The position numbers and the translations under genes were made by a program. Shown in pieces: positions 20,672 through 29,159 of a DNA stretch of 35,439 bases (position 1 is its first letter; each line of letters opens with the position of its first letter). The stretch is from positions 1-35,439 of the forward strand of contig CALWRY010000014.1 of the NCBI GenBank assembly GCA_944384065.1, read 5' to 3'. The stretch is from an uncultured Enterocloster sp. Its GTDB lineage: Bacteria; Bacillota; Clostridia; Lachnospirales; Lachnospiraceae. Under the pieces are notes generated by a model that was given only the letters and a program-made list of their open reading frames with translations, was not told where the DNA came from and did no database searches.

Positions 20672-21814
20672 TCAGACCGCCTGGGAAGAGTCCTCCATGC
20701 CCGCAAGCTTGGCCGCTTTGTACTCCTTGTAGCGGTGCTCCTCAATGGCGTCCCGAATCTCTTTCATCATTGTATTATAAAAATATAAATTATGCAAGGT
20801 GCATAATCGCATTCCCAGCATTTCTTTCGCCTTCAGCAGATGGCGGATGTAGGCCCGGCTGTAGGATCGGCAGGCCGGGCAGCCGCAGCCCTCCTCGATG
20901 GGCCGGGGATCCAGCTCATATTTCTGGTTGAACAGGTTGAGCTTTCCCTGATTGGTGTACACATGGCCGTGCCGCCCGTTCCGGGAGGGATAAACGCAGT
21001 CAAAGAAGTCCACGCCCCGATCCACAGCCTCCAGGATGTTGGCCGGGGTGCCCACGCCCATCAGGTACACGGGCTTATCCTCCGGCAGATGGGGAACCGT
21101 CACATCCAGGATGTGGTACATCTCCTCGTGGCTCTCCCCCACAGCCAGGCCGCCCACCGCATATCCGTCCAGATCCATCTCCCGGATGGCATCCGCGTGG
21201 CGGATCCGGATCTCGTCAATGACCCCGCCCTGGTTGATGCCAAAGAGCAGCTGCTCCCGGTTCACCGTATCGGGAAGGGCGTTGAGCCTGGCCATCTCCT
21301 CCTTGCACCGGGCCAGCCAGCGGGTGGTGCGGTCCACAGAATTTTTGATATAGTCGTAATCAGCCCGGCTGGGCGGACACTCGTCAAAGGCCATGGCGAT
21401 GGTAGAGCCCAGGTTGGACTGAATCTGCATACTCTCCTCCGGTCCCATGAAAATCTTCCGGCCGTCGATGTGGGAGTTAAAATACACGCCCTCCTCCTTG
21501 ATTTTCCGGAGGCTGGTCAGGGAAAACACCTGAAACCCGCCGGAATCCGTGAGAATGGGCCGGTCCCAGTTCATAAACTTGTGAAGGCCGCCGAACTGCC
21601 GGATCAGCTTGTCCCCGGTGCGCACATGGAGGTGGTAGGTGTTGGACAGCTCCACCTGTGTGCCGATCTGGCGCAGATCATCGGTGGACACCGCCCCCTT
21701 GATGGCTCCCACTGTGCCCACATTCATAAAGACAGGGGTCTCAATCCGGCCATGCACGGTGTCCATGGAGGCCCGCTTCGCCTTTCCGTCCTTTGTTATC
21801 ACCTGATACTTCAT
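20672..21814 (-). CDS. tgt: tRNA-guanine transglycosylase
   Basis: A 380-aa bacterial-type Tgt, of normal length. It exchanges guanine-34 of tRNAs with GUN anticodons for preQ1 in queuosine synthesis. Visible: nucleophile Asp region FFDCVYPSRNGRHGH, substrate-pocket segments LTDSGGFQVFSL and GGLAVGESHEEMY, and the zinc site GCGCPACRSYSRAYIRHL ending in LHNLYF. It begins 6 bp after the scfB stop codon, so it is co-transcribed with the SCIFF maturase gene; this link is positional, not functional as far as known. Confidence 0.98.
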   Translation of the reverse strand: MKYQVITKDGKAKRASMDTVHGRIETPVFMNVGTVGAIKGAVSTDDLRQIGTQVELSNTYHLHVRTGDKLIRQFGGLHKFMNWDRPILTDSGGFQVFSLTSLRKIKEEGVYFNSHIDGRKIFMGPEESMQIQSNLGSTIAMAFDECPPSRADYDYIKNSVDRTTRWLARCKEEMARLNALPDTVNREQLLFGINQGGVIDEIRIRHADAIREMDLDGYAVGGLAVGESHEEMYHILDVTVPHLPEDKPVYLMGVGTPANILEAVDRGVDFFDCVYPSRNGRHGHVYTNQGKLNLFNQKYELDPRPIEEGCGCPACRSYSRAYIRHLLKAKEMLGMRLCTLHNLYFYNTMMKEIRDAIEEHRYKEYKAAKLAGMEDSSQAV

Positions 21815-21820
21815 ACTATA

Positions 21821-23215
21821 TTACTCCTCAGCCAGAGCCGCCTTGATCATGATCGCGCACTCAATCCTCTTTTTCTGCATCTCGCAGCCGATATCATAGG
21901 TTCCATTGATGGATCCGCTGAAATTGTAGGCATTGGCCGCGCAGCCGCCGCTGCAGTAGAACCTGGCAAAGCAGTCCCTGCACTTTTCCTTTGCGTAGAC
22001 ATTGCACAGCTTAAACTCGTCCCTGACCTCGGTGTTCACAATGCCGGTGTCCACATTTCCCAGAAGGAAGTCCTCATTCCCCACAAACTGGTGGCAGGGA
22101 TAGAGATCGCCCCAGGGGGTCACCGCCAGATACTCCGTGCCGGATCCGCAGCCAGCCATGCGCTTGGCCACACAGGGGCCAGCCTTCAGATCGATCATAA
22201 AGTGGAAGAAATTAAAGCCCCGGCCCTCCTTCTTCCTTTTAATATACTCCACTGCCAGGCGGTCATACTCCTTAAGAATGGCGGGCAGATCCTCCTCCTG
22301 GATGGCGTAGTCCTCCGACGGATCCGCCACCACCGGCTCGATGGACATCTGCTCAAAGCCCAGATCCGCGAAGTGGAGCACATCGTCGGCAAAGTCCAGG
22401 TTGTACCGGGTAAATGTGCCCCGCACATAGTAATCCTTCTGCCCGCGGCTCTTGGCAAACGCCTGGAACTTGGGCACAATCAGATCGTAGCTGCCCGCTC
22501 CCTTGCGGAAGGGACGCATCCTGTCATTGACTTCCTTTCTCCCGTCCAGGCTCATGACCACATTGCTCATCTCCCGGTTGCAGAAGTCCACAATCTCATC
22601 GTTCAGGAGAACGCCGTTGGTGGTAATGGTGAAGCGGAATTTCTTATGACATTCCTCCTCCCGGGAACGGCCGTACTCCACGAGACGCTTCACTACGTCC
22701 CAATTCATAAGGGGCTCCCCGCCGAAGAAATCCACCTCCAGGTGCTCCCGGCTACCGGAATTGGCGATGAGAAAGTCCAGCGCCTTCTTTCCCACCTCGT
22801 AGCTCATAAGGGCCCTGCGTCCATGGTACTCCCCTTCCTCCGCAAAACAGTAGCGGCAGGCCAGGTTACAGTCATGGGCAATGTGGAGGCACAGGGCCTT
22901 GACCACGGTTTTGCGCTTTTTAAAGTCCATGACAAAATCCTGGTAGATGTCCTTTGTCAGAAGCTGCTCCCTGTCGATCAGCTCCTGGATATCCTCCAGG
23001 GCCTCGTGGATGTCGGATATGCTGTACTTGGGAGTCAGCGCTCCCTGTACCTGGGCCTTCTCCTCCTGGGAGAGAGGCCTGGGGGCCTCCAGCTCCGGAA
23101 TGAGATCCGATACGGCCCGGATCGCGTCATAAACCACAGGATCCACCACATGGACGGATCCGCTGTTCACATCCAGAACAATATGATATCCATTATTGAT
23201 GTATTGATGTATCAC
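21821..23215 (-). CDS. scfB: Radical SAM SCIFF maturase
   Basis: A 464-aa radical SAM/SPASM enzyme. N-terminal peptide-binding (RRE-like) segment, then the [4Fe-4S] motif CNLACRYCFAEEGEYHGR, FFGGEPLMNW, and a C-terminal SPASM region with CGSGTEYLAVTPWGDLYPC and CRDCFARFYCSGGC supplying ligands for auxiliary clusters. The family installs thioether bonds in the six-cysteine peptide SCIFF, encoded upstream here at 23409-23555. Cytoplasmic, anaerobic enzyme. A hairpin in the 193-bp spacer may lower its expression relative to the peptide. Confidence 0.96.
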   Translation of the reverse strand: MIHQYINNGYHIVLDVNSGSVHVVDPVVYDAIRAVSDLIPELEAPRPLSQEEKAQVQGALTPKYSISDIHEALEDIQELIDREQLLTKDIYQDFVMDFKKRKTVVKALCLHIAHDCNLACRYCFAEEGEYHGRRALMSYEVGKKALDFLIANSGSREHLEVDFFGGEPLMNWDVVKRLVEYGRSREEECHKKFRFTITTNGVLLNDEIVDFCNREMSNVVMSLDGRKEVNDRMRPFRKGAGSYDLIVPKFQAFAKSRGQKDYYVRGTFTRYNLDFADDVLHFADLGFEQMSIEPVVADPSEDYAIQEEDLPAILKEYDRLAVEYIKRKKEGRGFNFFHFMIDLKAGPCVAKRMAGCGSGTEYLAVTPWGDLYPCHQFVGNEDFLLGNVDTGIVNTEVRDEFKLCNVYAKEKCRDCFARFYCSGGCAANAYNFSGSINGTYDIGCEMQKKRIECAIMIKAALAEE

Positions 23216-23315
23216 AAATATACGCTCTCTTTCTAAACCTCATGCTGATCCCCCGTCTGTCAGGAGATCGTTGTAAATTTCTCCAAACTGCCCGTACATC
23301 TCCAGCGCATAGGAA

Positions 23316-23346
23316 AGCCCCTATAATCCCATCGACCATAGGGGCT
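23316..23346 (-). terminator. Hairpin/attenuator between scfA and scfB
   Basis: A 9-bp perfect stem, AGCCCCTAT (23316-23324) / ATAGGGGCT (23338-23346). On the minus strand it is followed only by TTTCC, so it may terminate partially, giving more peptide than maturase message. Confidence 0.6.
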
Positions 23347-23408
23347 TCGCAGTCACATTTTGGACAGGCGTCCGGACGTGTCCGGACAGCTGCCGTTACG
23401 CCTGGCTG

Positions 23409-23555
23409 TCAGCGGTTCGCGTTCTCACAGCTCTGATTGCCCACTGTGCAGGAAGTCTTGCAGGCGGACTGGCAGGAGGTCTGGCACTCGCCGCATCCTC
23501 CCTTTTTCATGGTATCCTTTAATGTATTGGCGTTCAATGTCTTAACGTGCTTCAA
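23409..23555 (-). CDS. scfA: Six-cysteine peptide SCIFF (RiPP precursor)
   Basis: A 48-aa peptide. The start is TTG (23553-23555), matching the usual MKHVKTLNANTLKDTMKKGG opening and lying seven bases after AGGAGG; an upstream in-frame extension to 23618 has no signal. The C-terminal half has six cysteines: CGEC, SCQSACKTSC and the final SC of VGNQSCENANR. SCIFF is a ranthipeptide precursor nearly universal in Clostridia; ScfB makes its thioether links. Biological role still uncertain. Confidence 0.96.
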   Translation of the reverse strand: MKHVKTLNANTLKDTMKKGGCGECQTSCQSACKTSCTVGNQSCENANR

Positions 23556-23589
23556 ATGAAACACCTCCTTTTCTCCAAAATATAAGGGG

Positions 23590-23618
23590 ATTATAACACA
23601 GGTTACAGCCTCTTGCAA
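23590..23618 (-). promoter_or_regulatory. Promoter of the scfA operon
   Basis: Minus strand: TTGCAA (23613-23618), 17-bp spacer, TATAAT (23590-23595), 35 bp ahead of the scfA start. Confidence 0.8.
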
Positions 23619-23747
23619 TGAAAAGTTCGCGCATTTGCCTCTGAGAAGTTGTCATATTTACCGCATTTCCCGGAATATATTGCACCATAGATCGATTGGG
23701 CAGCGGTTTGGCGTTCCGGCCCGCTGCTATTGAAAGGAGAATTCTTT

Positions 23748-24107
23748 ATGGAAACTGGCGTTATCCGGCCTTTGCTCCGCTCCCTGCTCATCTCCTATCT
23801 TCTCTCCGGCGTGCTTTTAGCCTCCCTTGCCTTCGCCCTATATAAGCTGCGCTTAAGCGAGGGCACCGTGAATCTGATGGTCTTTGCCGTCTATCTGGCC
23901 GCCTGCCTGACCGGCGGTTTTCTGGCTGGCCGCAGGATCCGCCAGCGCCGCTTTTTCTGGGGCCTTCTGTCCGGGCTCCTCTATTTTCTGGTGCTCTTTG
24001 CCGTGTCCTGGGCCATGAACCTGGGAAGCCCCATCGACATGGAGCGCTCCGTGACCGTTATGGGCGTCTGCGCCCTGGGCGGCACCCTGGGAGGAATGTT
24101 CAGCTAA
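23748..24107 (+). CDS. TIGR04086-type membrane protein
   Basis: A 119-aa protein from the ATG at 23748 with AAAGGAG upstream. Four hydrophobic segments: LLISYLLSGVLLASLAFALY, NLMVFAVYLAACLTGGFLAG, FWGLLSGLLYFLVLFAVSWA, and VMGVCALGGTLGGMF. Length, four-helix layout and placement divergent from scfA match the TIGR04086 family of Clostridia. Function unknown; the conserved neighbourhood with SCIFF hints at a link. Its stop overlaps the convergent signal-peptidase-like gene by 4 bp. Confidence 0.82.
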   Translation: METGVIRPLLRSLLISYLLSGVLLASLAFALYKLRLSEGTVNLMVFAVYLAACLTGGFLAGRRIRQRRFFWGLLSGLLYFLVLFAVSWAMNLGSPIDMERSVTVMGVCALGGTLGGMFS

Positions 24108-24586
24108 AGCTTCTTTTGCGTCCGGTGCTCCCTTACGCTTCTCGCCGCCTCGCAGATGACAAAAAGAAGGCTTCCAAAGAATACAAACATATCCCCCAAA
24201 TTGAAAATCACCTTCTCCAGCCCCTTTACCCGGATGCTGAAGTAGTCCACCACATAGCCCCTCTTAAATCTGTCGTAAAGATTGCTTGCCGCCCCTGCCA
24301 GCACAATGGAAAGCCCCAGCTTTTGGCCTGCGGATCCCTTCCGCAGCAAAAGCATGCCCAGGGCGCCGAACACTGCGGAGGCGGTCAGGGCCGGAAGTCC
24401 CTTCACCACCCGGGGATCCTCCTGCATCACCCCAAAGGGAAAACCGTAATTATGGCTTCTGTGGAGCCGTACCCGGCCCTTTGCCAGAGGAAGATCCCTG
24501 GGAAAGAACCCGTCCTCCTGACGCTCAATCTCTTTCTTAATCCCCAAATCCAGGGCGGCCAGGCCGCCGACAATCCACTCATACAT
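24104..24586 (-). CDS. Signal peptidase II-like membrane protein
   Basis: A 160-aa protein from the ATG at 24586 (GGAGG upstream). Conserved LspA-type blocks are present: HNYGFPFGV (cf. NxGaaF), GAASNLYDRFKRGYVVDYF with Asp105, and VIFNLGDMFVFFGSLLF with Asp132, the two catalytic aspartates of prolipoprotein signal peptidase. The N-terminus is shorter and less hydrophobic than in typical LspA, and the fit is divergent, so it may be a second, specialised copy. Four membrane segments are plausible. It would remove signal peptides of lipoproteins. Confidence 0.78.
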   Translation of the reverse strand: MYEWIVGGLAALDLGIKKEIERQEDGFFPRDLPLAKGRVRLHRSHNYGFPFGVMQEDPRVVKGLPALTASAVFGALGMLLLRKGSAGQKLGLSIVLAGAASNLYDRFKRGYVVDYFSIRVKGLEKVIFNLGDMFVFFGSLLFVICEAARSVREHRTQKKL

Positions 24587-24643
24587 ATCCAGCGCCTCCT
24601 TCTGCATATATTAAATCAATAAACCAACTGCCGAGGTGTCAAA

Positions 24644-26395
24644 ATGGCTTCCTGTCCCATAAATCCGGCTTCCGAAACCATTGCTGACTTCATATACCGC
24701 TATGGGAGCTACAAGCCATTTCCCATTGAACCAAAGGATATCCTGTGTACGGATTTCGCAGCCCTGGACTACACCGTCATCTACACTCCTCTGGAAACAG
24801 CCGCTCCCCTTTCATTAAGCAAATACTCCTACTACAGTATACCCGATATTTTTACACTTCTGGACACCGGCGCCCTGGAAGCTTCCGGTATTCTGGCAGT
24901 ATTCAACACGCCGCCGCTGGCCAACCGGGGCCGGGGCGTTCTCATTGGCCTCATTGACACGGGCATTGATTATACCAATCCCCTTTTTCTCTATCCGGAC
25001 GGGACCACCCGCATTGCCTCCATCTGGGATCAGACAATCCCTGCGGACACCGCCTGCCTTCCCCCCGGCGTGCCCGATTACAGCGCGGGAAGCGGGGCTG
25101 GCTATGGAACGGAATTTTCCAGGGAGCAGATCAACGAAGCCCTGGCCTCCGGCTACCCTCTTTCCCTTGTTCCCACCAGGGACACAGACGGCCACGGCAC
25201 CTTCTTAGCCGCTGCCGCTGCCGGGAATTTTCAGCCGGAGGACGATTTTTCCGGGGCGGCGCCGGAGGCCGAGCTGGTAGTGGTCAAGCTGAAACCCGCC
25301 AAGCAGTATCTCAGGGAATTTTACCAAATTCCCCGGGACGCGGCCGCCTATCAGGAAAATGACATCATGATGGCGGTCAAATATATGCGTGTCACCTCTT
25401 ATCTCCTGGGAAAGCCCCTTGTGATCCTCCTTGGGCTGGGCACTAATCTGGGAAGCCATGAGGCCTCCTCCCCTCTCTGCCAGGTCCTGCAGGACATCAG
25501 CCGCACCCTTGGGATGGCCACAGTCATCGCAGCCGGGAACGAAACCGGCCTGGGCCACCATTTTCTCGGGAACCTGGGACCTGATCAGGAATGGGAGGAC
25601 GTGGAGATCCGGGTGGGATCCCGTGAGGCGGAAAACGGCTTTGTCCTGGAGCTCTGGTCAGACGCTGCCGACACATTTTCCGTGGGCTTCCTCTCCCCCA
25701 GCGGCGAACAGATCCCCCGCCTTCCCATACGGACAGACAACGAGACCGTCCTCTCCTTCCTCCTGGAAAATACAAGCATCTCCGTAAGCTTCGTCCCTGT
25801 AGAGACAGGATCCGGCCGGCAGCTCATCTTCATCCGTTTTGAAAATCCCGCCGCCGGTGTCTGGAAGCTGCGGGTCTATCCCTCCCGGTATTTTCAGGGG
25901 ACCTACAATATATGGCTGCCCGCCCAGGGGCTGATCTCTGCGGAAACCGTATTTCTCCGGCCCAATCCCTACATCACCATCACGGAGCCGGGCAACACCC
26001 CAGGCCCCATCACCGTGGCCGCCTATGATCCGGCGGGCGGCGGGATCAGCATCCGCTCCAGCCGGGGCTTCACCGCCTCGGGAATTGTCAAGCCGGATAT
26101 CGCCGCTCCCGGATCCGATATTCTCGGCCCCTCCTCTGTAAGGCAGCCTGAGGGCGGCATCTCCTTCACCCGGCGAAACGGCACCTCCGCGGCCGCCGCT
26201 CTGACAGCCGGGGCGGCAGCCAGCCTGCTCAGCTGGGGAATTGCGGAGGGAAATGACCGGGCCATGAGCGAAGCCGCAGTGAAAGCCCATCTGATACGCG
26301 GCGCGGACAGGAACCCCGCCCTCACCTACCCCAACGCGGAGTGGGGATACGGCGCCCTCAATCTGTACCAGGCCTTCCTTCAGCTGCGCGAATAA
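24644..26395 (+). CDS. S8 (subtilisin-like) protease, CspB-like
   Basis: A 583-aa subtilase without a signal peptide. All three catalytic residues are visible: Asp105 (IGLIDTGIDY), His184 (DTDGHGTFLAAAAAG) and Ser515 (NGTSAAAALTAG); IAAGNETG holds the oxyanion Asn. A long insertion lies between the Asn and Ser regions (jelly-roll-like in Csp proteins). Length and layout match clostridial Csp germination proteases, which activate the cortex lytic enzyme SleC in spores; with an intact triad it would be of the active CspB type rather than a pseudoprotease. No typical csp operon partners are here, so the germination role is tentative. Confidence 0.85.
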   Translation: MASCPINPASETIADFIYRYGSYKPFPIEPKDILCTDFAALDYTVIYTPLETAAPLSLSKYSYYSIPDIFTLLDTGALEASGILAVFNTPPLANRGRGVLIGLIDTGIDYTNPLFLYPDGTTRIASIWDQTIPADTACLPPGVPDYSAGSGAGYGTEFSREQINEALASGYPLSLVPTRDTDGHGTFLAAAAAGNFQPEDDFSGAAPEAELVVVKLKPAKQYLREFYQIPRDAAAYQENDIMMAVKYMRVTSYLLGKPLVILLGLGTNLGSHEASSPLCQVLQDISRTLGMATVIAAGNETGLGHHFLGNLGPDQEWEDVEIRVGSREAENGFVLELWSDAADTFSVGFLSPSGEQIPRLPIRTDNETVLSFLLENTSISVSFVPVETGSGRQLIFIRFENPAAGVWKLRVYPSRYFQGTYNIWLPAQGLISAETVFLRPNPYITITEPGNTPGPITVAAYDPAGGGISIRSSRGFTASGIVKPDIAAPGSDILGPSSVRQPEGGISFTRRNGTSAAAALTAGAAASLLSWGIAEGNDRAMSEAAVKAHLIRGADRNPALTYPNAEWGYGALNLYQAFLQLRE

Positions 26396-26449
26396 ATCCA
26401 GCGCAGAGTTTCGCTGTCCGCATCGTAATCCTTCAGACAGCAGGTATCT

Positions 26450-27856
26450 TTATTCCCGCATCCGGATCAGGGGGCCGCCGTGCTTCTCCAGATAAGGCCG
26501 GGTAACCACCACGGATCCGATGTTGGGATCCTTGGGAATCTCATACATGATGTCCAGCATAAACTCCTCCAGAATGGCCCGCAGGGCCCTGGCGCCGGTC
26601 CCCCGCTTCAGAGCTTCCCCCGCAATCCACGAGAGGGCCTCATCCTCGAACACCAGCTTCACCTCATCCATGGCCAGCAGCTTCTCATACTGCTTGATAA
26701 TGGCGTTTTTAGGCTCCTTCAGCACCCGGACCAGCATCTCCTTTGTCAGCCCCTGGAGCGTCACTGTGACGGGCAGACGGCCCAAAAACTCCGGAATCAT
26801 GCCAAAGGCCCGCAGATCCTCATTGGTCACATGGCTCAGGATGTCCGGATCCTCGTCAAAACTGTCCTTTAAAACCGCTCCAAAGCCCATAGAGGACTTT
26901 TTGCGCAGCCGCTCCTTGATAATATCCTCCAGATCCGGGAAGGCGCCGCCGCAGATAAACAAAATATTATCTGTGTTTACCGTGGCCATGGGCGTCATAG
27001 CATTTTTCTGGTTTGAGCCCACGGGAACCTCCACCGTGCTTCCCTCCAGGAGCTTTAAGAGCTCCTGCTGGACAGACTCACCGCTCACATCCCGGGTGTT
27101 GGTCTGCTTCTTCTTGGCTATTTTGTCAATCTCATCGATAAAGATAATCCCCTTCTGGGCCCTCTCCACATCGTTGTCCGCAGCCGCCAGCAGCTTTGAC
27201 ACCACGCTCTCAATATCGTCGCCGATGTACCCGGCCTCCGTCAGGGAGGTGGCGTCCGCAATGGCCAGTGGCACGTCCAGAAGCCGCGCCAGCGTCTTCA
27301 CCAGATAGGTCTTGCCGCTTCCCGTGGGGCCTATCATAAGAATGTTGGACTTCTCAATGACAACCCCATCCTCCTCCTGCTCCAGGAAAGCCCGCTTATA
27401 GTGGTTGTACACCGCCACTGCCACTGCCTTTTTTGCCTTTTCCTGGCCGATCACATACTCATCCAGCTGTCCCTTGATCCGATGGGGAGCCGGGATATCC
27501 TTAAGCGTAAGGGCAGGCTGGGGCTGGGACTTCTTTCGTATCTTCTGCCTCTGTGGGATCTCCATGGCCGGCGGCGCCATATTCATCATGTCGCCGATAT
27601 TCATGTTCATATAGGGCATCCCCGAGAGCTTGGAGAGGTCCATGCCGCTCTTTGTCACGGAGTCAAAGGCCTTCTGCATACAGCTGTGGCACAGATTCAT
27701 GCCGCCGGGCATGGATATCATGGGCCCCGCCTTGCTCTCCGGCCTCCGGCACATGTAGCACACCTTCTCAAAGCCGTCGTCCCGTTTATTTTCTTCCTTC
27801 TTCCCTTCACAGTCCCCGCTCTTTTCGGGCTCCTTCGTATAATCCTTTTCGTCCAA
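26450..27856 (-). CDS. clpX: ClpX-type AAA+ unfoldase
   Basis: A 468-aa protein starting at a TTG (27854-27856) with GGAG nearby. Zinc-binding domain Cys33/36/56/59 (CYMC ... CHSC), Walker A GPTGSGKT (176-183), pore loop GYIG (209-212), Walker B IIFIDEID (237-244) and sensor regions. The ClpP-docking loop reads MGF (323-325) where ClpX usually has IGF, a tolerated variant. A Met/Pro-rich linker (residues 70-120) is unusually long, and clpP is not adjacent. So this could be a second ClpX-like unfoldase of the Lachnospiraceae rather than the canonical one. It follows htrA in the envelope operon. Confidence 0.9.
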   Translation of the reverse strand: MDEKDYTKEPEKSGDCEGKKEENKRDDGFEKVCYMCRRPESKAGPMISMPGGMNLCHSCMQKAFDSVTKSGMDLSKLSGMPYMNMNIGDMMNMAPPAMEIPQRQKIRKKSQPQPALTLKDIPAPHRIKGQLDEYVIGQEKAKKAVAVAVYNHYKRAFLEQEEDGVVIEKSNILMIGPTGSGKTYLVKTLARLLDVPLAIADATSLTEAGYIGDDIESVVSKLLAAADNDVERAQKGIIFIDEIDKIAKKKQTNTRDVSGESVQQELLKLLEGSTVEVPVGSNQKNAMTPMATVNTDNILFICGGAFPDLEDIIKERLRKKSSMGFGAVLKDSFDEDPDILSHVTNEDLRAFGMIPEFLGRLPVTVTLQGLTKEMLVRVLKEPKNAIIKQYEKLLAMDEVKLVFEDEALSWIAGEALKRGTGARALRAILEEFMLDIMYEIPKDPNIGSVVVTRPYLEKHGGPLIRMRE

Positions 27857-27886
27857 AGCAATTACTCCTGTATTTTCTAAAGCGCG

Positions 27887-29146
27887 CTACTCTCCGCTCT
27901 CCGGCATGTCCCTCAGGGTGATCTCCACCGTGTGCTCTTTATAAGCGCCCTCCTCCTGGGTCTGAACCGTGAGCTTTACCGTCTCCCCCTGCTCATAATA
28001 GCTTAACAGGGCCTGCAGCTCTTCCATGGTCCGGACCGTCTGTCCGTCCACCTTTGTGATAATGTCCTTCTCCCTCAGCCCGGAGCCATACGCCGCCCCG
28101 TTTTCCAGGATCCGGTACACAAACACGCCCTCCGGCATGCCGAACATGGCGGCGGACTGGGCGTCCACGCTGGTTCCCTGAATCCCCAGATAGCCTCTGT
28201 TCTCTTCCTCCACCTCTCTCCTGGTCTTCCAGGTCATCAGCTGATCCAGTACCGCTTCCGCCTGGGAAATGGGGATGGCGTATCCCATACCCTCCACCTC
28301 AGGGGAAGAATATTTGGCCGCGTTGATGCCGATTACCTGGCCCTGCATATTCAAGAGGGCGCCGCCGCTGTTGCCCGGGTTGATAGCCGCGTCCGTCTGA
28401 ATCAGGGTGCGGGTCTCGTTCTCCGACACGCGCACCTCCCGGTTTAAGGCGCTCACATAGCCCACGGTAACGGACTGGCCATAGCCCAGGGCGTTTCCAA
28501 TGGCCACCACTCCCTGGCCCACCTTCAGGGCATCCGAATCCCCCAGCTCCGCTATAGAGATGCGGCTCTTTGTGTCCTCCGGAATATCCGATAAGGGCAC
28601 TGCAATCACCGCCAAATCCAGGGCCGCATCCGTCCCCTTCACAGCTGCTTCCACGCCCTCCTCGTCGATAAAGGTGACCATCAGGGAGGTGGTATTTTCC
28701 ACCACGTGATTGTTGGTCACAATCAGGAGCTCCGTGTCATTTTGGCCGATGATGATCCCGGATCCGCTCCCCGGCACCTCATAGGTCTGTCCGCCTCCAA
28801 AAAACCATCCGAAGCCAAAGCTCCTTGTCTGATAGCGGGTCATGCTCGTGATGGCCACCACAGAGGGCATGGCCTTTTCCACAATCTCTGTCACGTCCGT
28901 CTCCGCGCTTGTCCTGGGCGCAGGCGGCGCGGCGGGCGGCGGTGATGCCGGCGGCGTCTCCACCGGTGGCAGGCTCTCGGTCTGTGCCTGCACCCCATAG
29001 GGATCCCCCAGAAAATGGACGGCCGCCATATTGACCCCAGCCATCACAGAGCCGGCCACCACTCCAAAAAGCAGGGCCCCAGCCGCCAGGCGGCCTGCTT
29101 TTTTCGCAAATGACTCCTGCTTACGCACTTCCCTGTCCTCGTACAT
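27887..29146 (-). CDS. htrA: HtrA/DegP-type serine protease with PDZ domain
   Basis: A 419-aa membrane-anchored protease. Cytoplasmic N-terminus, one membrane segment (residues about 18-45), a Pro-rich linker, then a trypsin-like domain with His147 (VTNNHVVE), Asp177 (DAALDLAVI) and Ser260 (NPGNSGGALL), and a C-terminal PDZ domain (EGVFVYRILENGAAYGSG ...). It degrades or refolds damaged exported proteins outside the membrane. It starts 13 bp after the LCP gene, so expression with cell-wall polymer genes is likely. Confidence 0.96.
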   Translation of the reverse strand: MYEDREVRKQESFAKKAGRLAAGALLFGVVAGSVMAGVNMAAVHFLGDPYGVQAQTESLPPVETPPASPPPAAPPAPRTSAETDVTEIVEKAMPSVVAITSMTRYQTRSFGFGWFFGGGQTYEVPGSGSGIIIGQNDTELLIVTNNHVVENTTSLMVTFIDEEGVEAAVKGTDAALDLAVIAVPLSDIPEDTKSRISIAELGDSDALKVGQGVVAIGNALGYGQSVTVGYVSALNREVRVSENETRTLIQTDAAINPGNSGGALLNMQGQVIGINAAKYSSPEVEGMGYAIPISQAEAVLDQLMTWKTRREVEEENRGYLGIQGTSVDAQSAAMFGMPEGVFVYRILENGAAYGSGLREKDIITKVDGQTVRTMEELQALLSYYEQGETVKLTVQTQEEGAYKEHTVEITLRDMPESGE

Positions 29147-29159
29147 CCGCGCACCTCCT

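Noticed and set aside
20840-23236. Very long plus-strand open frame (798 codons) over tgt and scfB
   Set aside because: It is the antisense of two clearly identified genes in GC-rich DNA, has no recognisable motif and lacks a start with ribosome binding site.
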